Origin: Indibacter alkaliphilus LW1
GTDB lineage: Bacteria > Bacteroidota > Bacteroidia > Cytophagales > Cyclobacteriaceae
Direction of reading: 5' to 3'
Length of the DNA stretch: 64,000 nucleotides
Assembly: GCF_000295935.2 (NCBI RefSeq)
Contig: NZ_ALWO02000038.1
Location: forward strand, 1-64,000
Below, in pieces: positions 58,720 to 64,000 of this stretch. The first letter of the stretch is position 1. Every line of letters begins with the position of its first letter. A program made the translations under genes and the position numbers. A model generated the notes under the pieces. The model worked only from the letters and a program-made list of their open reading frames with translations. It ran no database searches and was not told the origin of the DNA.

Positions 58720-60121
58720 TTATAAATATTTGCTTTTGATGACCATGAGTTTTTCACGGGTCATTTCATGCATGGAGTAGGGGATACCTCCAAGTCCTTC
58801 TCCTGAAGCATCCCGGCCTCCAAAGGGCATCCAGTCCACTCTGAAAGCAGTATGCTCGTTGACCATGACAGCAGTGGCATTGAGTTTTTGTACAGTATCC
58901 AGGGCTATATCCAAATCCTTGGTGAACACTGCCGCTTGGAAATGATACTCAAGGCTGTTGGCTAACTTGATCGCTTCCTCCCTGTCCGAATAACTGTAAA
59001 TGCACACTACCGGACCGAAGATTTCTTCTTGGGAAACTTTGCTTTGATGATCTGGATTCCATAGTACTGTAGGAGCATAGCAGGTTTCGGAGATTCGCTT
59101 TCCACCACACAGGATTTCTGCTCCTTCTTTCTCGGCCTCAGTAACCCATTTCTCCACCCGGTCTACTTCTTTGGGTAAAATCAAGGGTCCGACTTCTGTT
59201 TCTTTATCCAAAGGATCTCCGACTTTCAGTTTTTTTGCTTTTTCTGCAATGGTGTCTGCAACTTTTTTGGCAATGGATTCATGGACAAAAATTTTCTGGA
59301 CCGAAACACAAACCTGGCCAGCATGATAAAAACCGCCTTTCACCAAACCTGGGATCATTTCTTCTAGGTCAGCGTCAGGCTCGACGATTACAGGAGCGGC
59401 ACCACCATGCTCCAGTGCACATCGTGTACCGGGAGCCAGCTGGGACTTAAGCCACCAGCCTACTTTTGCGGAGCCAATAAAGGAAAGGTAATTGACATGC
59501 TTATCAGTGACAAGCTTTTCAGCCCCATCATTGTCGACCAAGATCATCTGAATCCATCCATCCGGTACACCGGCTTCTTTGAAAATATCCATCAATGCCT
59601 TGCAGGAAAGTGGCGTGGTGGAGGCTGGTTTGACAATTACCGGACATCCGGCAGCAAATGCTGTGATCGTTTGGTGTATGATCAAATTGACTGGATGGTT
59701 GAATGCAGAGACAGAAACTACCACACCAATGGGCTCGCGGGTAGTGAAAGCAATTCTACCGACTGAAGCTTCTGTCAGGCCCATGGGGATCTGCTCACCG
59801 GCCAAGCCTGCTATTTCTTCAGCTGCGATTTTGACGCCATTGATAGCCCTGAGAACTTCCACTTTTGAATCTTGGTAGGGTTTTCCACCTTCGCCTGCTG
59901 CTATTTTGGTCAAGTCTTCAATCCTTTCCTGCATCAGGTTCCTGATTTTTTCCAAGATTGCGATTTTTTTTGTGAGAAGGAATCCAACTGGATCTATCCA
60001 AAAATAAACCGTAAGCTGTTTTCAATGCTTTTTCTACTTCATTTTCACCCATCAAAGGCAATTCTTCGATCAGGTTTTGGTCGTATGGAGAAAGTACTTT
60101 TAAAGTTTTCTTATTGCTCAT
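58720..60121 (-). pseudogene. Aldehyde dehydrogenase gene interrupted by a frameshift in an A8 tract
   Basis: The N-terminal part starts at ATG 60121 (MSNKKTLKVLSPYDQNLIEE) and runs to ...SSWIPSHKK, where the frame shifts in an 8-base A run (T8 at 59964-59971 on the + strand). The rest, in the next frame, continues IAILEKIRNLMQERIED and includes the NAD/catalytic motifs: VVSVSAFNHPVNLI, LSFIGSAKVGW, ALEHGGAAPVIVEPDA (Glu), GGFYHAGQVCVSVQKIFV (Cys nucleophile) and EEIFGPVVCIYSY. The catalytic core is intact, so one deleted A would restore about 466 residues. The ATG overlaps the acetolactate-synthase-like stop (ATGA), so the two form an operon. A single-pass sequence error or slippage-based variation are alternatives to true inactivation. 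Confidence 0.85.
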
Positions 60122-61758
60122 AATTTTTCTGCTTTTTCTTTTAACATAACATTTAAAATAGGGTGGTTCAAAGAATAATCCACAGGAAGGTCTATTAAAT
60201 GAACCGCAGGCTTTGCGATACACTTGTCCAAAATTTCCCTGAAATCAGCATCACTTTCAGGTCTATGCCCCATTGCTCCGTAGCTTTCGGCATATTTGAC
60301 AAAGTCAGGGTTTTTATAATCCAATCCAAAATCATCAAATCCCATGTCTTCTTGCTTCCATTTGATCATGCCATAAGCATTGTCATTGAGTATGATCACA
60401 GTGAGATGTAGCCCCAGCCTTACCGCAGTTTCGACTTCCTGGGAATTCATCATAAATCCCCCATCTCCGCAAACAGCCAAAACGTTTCGCTTTGGATAGA
60501 GCATTTTAGCCATCATGGCCGAAGGTAATCCAGCTCCCATAGAAGCAAGTGCATTGTCCAGGAGCAAGGTGTTTGGCTGATAGCAGGTATAGTTTCGGGC
60601 AAACCAAAGTTTATAGATACCATTGTCTAAGGTAATAATATCTTCTGAGGCCAGTTTGCCTCTAAGAAGATTGACCAATCTCTGCGGCAACATGGGGAAT
60701 CTTTCGTCATGAAAATATTTGGATAAGTGCCCGGCCACTTCCTCCCTGACTTTTTTGAAGAAGGAAAAATCCCAAGAGTCTTGCGTTTGGATTCCTTCAG
60801 CGAGTTTGTTCACCGAACTGGTAATGTCTCCTACCACATTGAGCTGGGGAAAATAAACAGGATCAACCTCGGCAGGTGAGAAGTTGACATGAATTACCTG
60901 CTTTTCATTTTTTTTCATGAAAAAAGGAGGTTTTTCAATGACGTCGTGGCCAACATTGATGATGAGGTCAGCAGCATCAATCGCAGCGTGTACAAAATCA
61001 TTGCTCGAAAGTGCTGCGGTTCCTAAATATTGGGGATGTCTTTCGTCAATGACTCCTTTTCCCATCTGGGTTGTAAAGAAAAAAATACCCGTTTTGTCTA
61101 CGAATTTCCCCAAAGCATCGCAGGTTACTTTTCGGTTGGCCCCTGCTCCGATCAATAAAAGCGGGAGTTTTGCAGCATGTATCATTTCCACTGCTTTTGT
61201 TACAGCTTGGTCATCAGGTTTCGGAATGATATGTCCTACCACATCAAAAACTGAATCTTCACAAGTTTCTTGGGCAATATCTTCAGGAAACTCAAGGTGC
61301 ACGGCTCCCGGTTTTTCCTCAATGGCAATCCTGAATGCCTCTCTTACCTGAGAGGCAATATTGTTAGAGTTGACGATCTGCTTGGTGTACTTAGTGACAG
61401 GCTTCATCATATCCACCACATCAATGATCTGAAAGCGGGCCTGTTTGCTTTTTTTGATTGGTTTCTGACCAGTAATCATCATCATGGGCATTCCTCCCAA
61501 CTGGGCATAAGCTGCTGGAGTGACCAAATTGGTAGCCCCCGGCCCTAGTGTGGCCAGGCAAACTCCCGGCTTCCCAGTGAGTCTTCCATAAGTAGCTGCC
61601 ATAAATCCGGCTCCTTGTTCATGCCGCGTAATGATGAGCTTGATGGAGGAATTTTTTAAGGATTGAAGCAAATCAAGATTTTCTTCACCGGGTACGCCAA
61701 AAATGTATTCTACGCCTTCGTTTTCCAAGGCTTTCACAAAAAGGTCTGATGCTTTCAT
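60118..61758 (-). CDS. Acetolactate-synthase-like thiamine-diphosphate enzyme
   Basis: A protein of 546 residues. The catalytic Glu is in LIITRHEQGAGFMAATYGRL (about residue 47), the N-terminal FGVPGEENLDLL and GVCLATLGPGATNL follow the family, and the ThDP motif is VCGDGGFMMNSQE to LNDNAYGMIKWK at about residues 435-475. It belongs to the large-subunit AHAS/acetolactate synthase/oxalyl-CoA decarboxylase group; no small regulatory subunit (IlvN) is adjacent, which favours a catabolic or non-biosynthetic role. It is cotranscribed with the aldehyde dehydrogenase, suggesting a decarboxylase-aldehyde oxidation pathway. The exact substrate is not determined. Confidence 0.85.
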   Translation of the reverse strand: MKASDLFVKALENEGVEYIFGVPGEENLDLLQSLKNSSIKLIITRHEQGAGFMAATYGRLTGKPGVCLATLGPGATNLVTPAAYAQLGGMPMMMITGQKPIKKSKQARFQIIDVVDMMKPVTKYTKQIVNSNNIASQVREAFRIAIEEKPGAVHLEFPEDIAQETCEDSVFDVVGHIIPKPDDQAVTKAVEMIHAAKLPLLLIGAGANRKVTCDALGKFVDKTGIFFFTTQMGKGVIDERHPQYLGTAALSSNDFVHAAIDAADLIINVGHDVIEKPPFFMKKNEKQVIHVNFSPAEVDPVYFPQLNVVGDITSSVNKLAEGIQTQDSWDFSFFKKVREEVAGHLSKYFHDERFPMLPQRLVNLLRGKLASEDIITLDNGIYKLWFARNYTCYQPNTLLLDNALASMGAGLPSAMMAKMLYPKRNVLAVCGDGGFMMNSQEVETAVRLGLHLTVIILNDNAYGMIKWKQEDMGFDDFGLDYKNPDFVKYAESYGAMGHRPESDADFREILDKCIAKPAVHLIDLPVDYSLNHPILNVMLKEKAEKL

Positions 61759-62100
61759 AAAGTAAAATTAAAATTTAAAGATTTATCAATTCATTGAGAA
61801 GGCTGGGCAGTGACAATTAGTCCAATACCTGTACCATCTTTTACTCCAGGCTTTATGGAGTTACTCCATATATCAACAAGATTAAAAACAGTTTGGCCTA
61901 TTTCTTGGCATAAATTACGAAAACTTATCAAGGAGTACGCTATAAGATTAGATGATGAATTTATATTTTCCTTTATAAAAAGAAGCTATTAATCAGCGTT
62001 TTCTTCAAACTTACTCCTTGAATAGGTTTATTTTATCTTGAAAAGTTTCTAACTTGTAAAGGCAGTATTAGTTTTATTTTCCACTTTAAACCAAAACAAC
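61759..62100. promoter_or_regulatory. Intergenic region with a short perfect palindrome
   Basis: 342 bases without a credible gene. TATGGAGT-T-ACTCCATA at 61854-61870 is a perfect 8-base inverted repeat about 95 bases upstream of the acetolactate-synthase-like start. It could be an operator for that operon. Confidence 0.4.
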
Positions 62101-62265
62101 ATGCTCTCATTTGTGATCACAGCTTTAGTTATTGCCTTATTGGCAGCTATTTTAGGTTTCACCGGAATCGCTAAAGGTATAGCAGCCATTGCCAAATTTG
62201 TCTTCTATATATTTTTAGTTGTCTTTCTGATTACTTTAATCATTGGCCTGGTAAGCGGATTTTAG
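62101..62265 (+). CDS. DUF1328-family small membrane protein
   Basis: Fifty-four residues (MLSFVITALVIALLAAILGF ... IGLVSGF). It has two hydrophobic helices separated by the short TGIAKGIAAIAK turn, which matches the DUF1328/YtjA family of small inner-membrane proteins found in many bacteria; function unknown, often stress-induced. It is transcribed opposite to its neighbours and has its own terminator. Confidence 0.85.
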   Translation: MLSFVITALVIALLAAILGFTGIAKGIAAIAKFVFYIFLVVFLITLIIGLVSGF

Positions 62266-62281
62266 AAGAAAAATAACTGAC

Positions 62282-62310
62282 AAAAAAAGCCGGAAATCCC
62301 GGCTTTTTTT
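62282..62310 (+). terminator. Terminator after the DUF1328 gene
   Basis: AAAAAAAGCCGG (62282-62293), loop AAATC, CCGGCTTTTTTT (62299-62310). A strong GC stem with A/T flanks and a run of T; it can work in both directions. Confidence 0.92.
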
Positions 62311-62351
62311 ATTTTCAATGATCAGTTTTTTTTATAAAGAAAAATATTGAA

Positions 62352-63176
62352 TCAAGCGACATGATTATTTAATGTTCCGATTTCAGCTATGGTAATCTGA
62401 ATCAGGTCGCCCGACTGTAGGCTAAAAGTATCATCAGGAACCAGGCATGTTCCGGTCATCAGGTAAACTCCCTGGGGGAAGCTCATTTCGCGGTACAGGA
62501 AAGACTTGAGTTCTTCGTGTCCTCTTTTCATCTGGTTGATGGAAATCTCACCTCCAAAAACTTCAGTTCCGTTCCGTTCGATCCGCATAATTATTTTAGC
62601 GTCCGGGTCAATGGGCTTTTCAGGTACCCAAAGGCAAGGTCCTATGGCTGCGGATTTGTCATAGCATTTGGCTTGTGGCAGGTAAAGCGGATTTTCGCCT
62701 TCGATATCTCTAGAGCTCATATCATTGCCAATAGTATAGCCAGCTATTTTTCCTGAGGCATTGACAAATAAAGTTAATTCAGGCTCAGGAACATTCCACA
62801 TGGAATCTTTTCGGATTTTGACTTCCCCGTCAGGCTTTGCCACTCTGTAGTGGGTGGATTTGAAAAACAATTCTGGCCTTTCTGCTTCATACACTTTGGA
62901 ATAGAAAACATCTGCACCACTTTCTTTGGACTCTTCCATTCTAGCCTCTCTGCTACGGTAATAAGTTACCCCAGCCGCCCAGATCTCCTGAGTGCCAATT
63001 GGGGCGTCAAGATGATTAGGTGTCCAGTTTAATTCTGTCCAAGGCTGGATTTCTTCCTGGAGCTTTTGGTATAGATTTTCCTGGTTGACAAGGCTGTCCC
63101 AGTTTTTGGATTGGGCAAGATGAAACTTCCCCTCTGACTCAATGATGATGTCTTTTCCTGATTTGTAAATTTTCAT
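62352..63176 (-). CDS. Fumarylacetoacetate hydrolase-family protein
   Basis: A protein of 274 residues with the FAH-fold metal motifs: Glu in WNVPEPELTLFVN (about residue 120), Asp in GYTIGNDMSSRDIEGENPL and the Lys-Ser region YDKSAAIGPCLWVP. The Gly-rich MTGTCLVPDDTFSLQSGDLIQI near residue 240 is also typical. Members are hydrolases, hydratases or decarboxylases of keto acids and C-C bonds, including 2-keto-3-deoxy-sugar-acid dehydratases. Neither sequence nor neighbourhood settles the substrate. Monocistronic. Confidence 0.85.
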   Translation of the reverse strand: MKIYKSGKDIIIESEGKFHLAQSKNWDSLVNQENLYQKLQEEIQPWTELNWTPNHLDAPIGTQEIWAAGVTYYRSREARMEESKESGADVFYSKVYEAERPELFFKSTHYRVAKPDGEVKIRKDSMWNVPEPELTLFVNASGKIAGYTIGNDMSSRDIEGENPLYLPQAKCYDKSAAIGPCLWVPEKPIDPDAKIIMRIERNGTEVFGGEISINQMKRGHEELKSFLYREMSFPQGVYLMTGTCLVPDDTFSLQSGDLIQITIAEIGTLNNHVA

Positions 63177-63429
63177 AGTAAAAGGTTAAAATAGGTTCAG
63201 TTTTGAAAATAGGATTTTTTGCTCAGAATATCTTAGCAAAATCTATAAATGGTGTTGTTTAAAGGTGAAGGATGACCTTTAGGGTTTCATTGTTTTTTTT
63301 AAGAAGGAAAGTGCTGCTTAAATTGCCAAAGTAGTATTAATCATATGGCAAGATAAAGTAGTACGTTAAACTTTGGGAATATTAAGTAAATACAGTAAAC
63401 AAAAAACATCCATTTGGGGACCTGAAATT
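63177..63429. other. Intergenic, nothing recognised
   Basis: About 250 bases between two leftward genes. No hairpin with a U-run and no open frame of gene-like composition was seen; it should contain the promoter of the FAH-family gene. Confidence 0.4.
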
Positions 63430-63903
63430 TCAAGATAGTTTTAGCTTTTCTATCAAGAGAATGATTTTTTCAATTTTTTTTGATTCCAATTGGAAATGTA
63501 GTATTTCCTGAAGCTCATGATCTTTTGTTTCTTGTGGGAGTTGTTGAAATTTTTCCCAAGCCAGAGGCTCTTCTCTGATGCATGCCAAAATATTGCTTTC
63601 TGTAAAAACCTCTTCTCTTTCCTCTGCATCAACTTCTGTAAGAAGAAGCTTAACAGAGTCTCCAGCTTCTTTGGATATTATTTTTCTGATTTTAGCATTG
63701 ACAGGAAGAAACAAGTTTCCATTTCCATACGGCATTAAAGTAACGCCAACCAAATCATGATTGTCAATTTTACCATTGACTTTCATCATTCCGAAATAGG
63801 CTTTTGGTTTTTCTAGCTCATAGAGCACTATATAAGTCCAACCACCTTTTTGGGGGAATTTTTCTAATTCAAAGTAGCCTTCTATCAACACCTTGGATTT
63901 CAT
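63430..63903 (-). CDS. DUF1905/OmdA-type protein
   Basis: About 157 residues from ATG 63903 (MKSKVLIEGYFELEKFP), preferred to a TTG five codons upstream. The N-terminal beta-barrel (KGGWTYIVL; FGMMKVNGKIDNHDLVGVTLMPYGNGNLFLPVNAKIRK) fits DUF1905. The C-terminal part WEKFQQLPQETKDHELQEIL and the helix KKIEKIILLIEKL resemble the OmdA tail, though the usual KRR-type motif is weak. It is the second such protein in the window after 55823. No signal peptide. Confidence 0.8.
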   Translation of the reverse strand: MKSKVLIEGYFELEKFPQKGGWTYIVLYELEKPKAYFGMMKVNGKIDNHDLVGVTLMPYGNGNLFLPVNAKIRKIISKEAGDSVKLLLTEVDAEEREEVFTESNILACIREEPLAWEKFQQLPQETKDHELQEILHFQLESKKIEKIILLIEKLKLS

Positions 63904-64000
63904 AGCAACTAAATTCAAACCTAATCCTAATTCCTCATATTTGGACCGAACAAAACCTGGCAGGTTTGACCAATTTTACTAATTTGACAAAGTTGGGTCC

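Noticed and set aside
61810-61992. Open frame of 60 codons upstream of the DUF1328 gene
   Set aside because: No ribosome site or recognisable composition; it spans a palindrome that looks regulatory.
1-64000. CRISPR array, rRNA genes, complete insertion sequence or prophage
   Set aside because: No regularly spaced short direct repeats, rRNA sequence, DDE transposase frame or phage structural genes were seen.

Overview
The window comes from a Bacteroidota chromosome, most likely of the order Cytophagales and close to Cyclobacteriaceae/Algoriphagus-type marine bacteria. This is inferred from SusC/SusD proteins, the Bacteroidetes-type tyrosine integrase, PepSY proteins, CheB/CheR-PAS kinases, weak Shine-Dalgarno signals and long AT-rich intergenic regions. 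No species can be fixed without a search.

Layout. 1-5.8 kb: end of a PepSY membrane protein, a RadC-family gene, a methyltransferase behind two tandem palindromic operator-like sites, a secreted Kelch protein, and three copies of a roughly 150-190 bp leader repeat (a fourth lies at 26.2 kb). One copy precedes intact radC and one precedes a radC pseudogene with an internal deletion. 5.8-26.1 kb: a catabolic locus with a DeoR-type regulator, a sodium:solute symporter, an FAD oxidoreductase, two secreted endonuclease/exonuclease/phosphatase-type enzymes, a metallophosphoesterase, SusC/SusD, a polyol-permease-like MFS transporter, a D-2-hydroxyacid dehydrogenase, two different FGGY kinases, a histidine phosphatase and a secreted glycerophosphodiester phosphodiesterase. 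It has a SusCD pair but no glycoside hydrolase or polysaccharide lyase. The secreted enzymes are phosphoesterases, so I infer it harvests a phosphate-ester or phosphodiester-linked polyol or sugar and phosphorylates the product inside the cell. AT-rich repeats of the form TTTC-N-AAATGTTTC...TTAAGTTT precede its three transport operons and may be the regulator's sites. This locus is my best candidate for an undescribed system.

26.2-31.3 kb: a small accessory island with a leader-repeat copy and two coupled small genes, a hairpin-rich stretch, a HipBA-type module, an excisionase-like protein, a tyrosine integrase and a candidate attachment region beside tRNA-Pro(GGG). 31.6-40.0 kb: a PQQ-type sugar dehydrogenase fused to cytochrome c, ThuA, HAD and metallo-beta-lactamase-fold hydrolases, a TPR histidine kinase and a Tat-exported Gfo/Idh/MocA oxidoreductase. 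40.1-55.7 kb: a signalling block with a 1,728-residue CheB-CheR-PAS-histidine kinase, a 1,467-residue PAS/GAF kinase whose N-terminus looks like a catalytically dead CheB domain, two membrane-bound kinases (one frameshifted), two single-domain response regulators and a receiver-PAS-DHp protein lacking an ATPase domain, interrupted only by an MFS transporter. 55.8-63.9 kb: two YdeI/OmdA-type proteins, an amidase, a ferredoxin-CDGSH protein, an acetolactate-synthase-like enzyme overlapping a frameshifted aldehyde dehydrogenase, a DUF1328 membrane peptide and a fumarylacetoacetase-family enzyme.

Two single-base frameshifts (aldehyde dehydrogenase, sensor kinase) and one HAD gene with no ordinary start codon could be real decay, programmed variation or sequencing error; the bases alone cannot decide.
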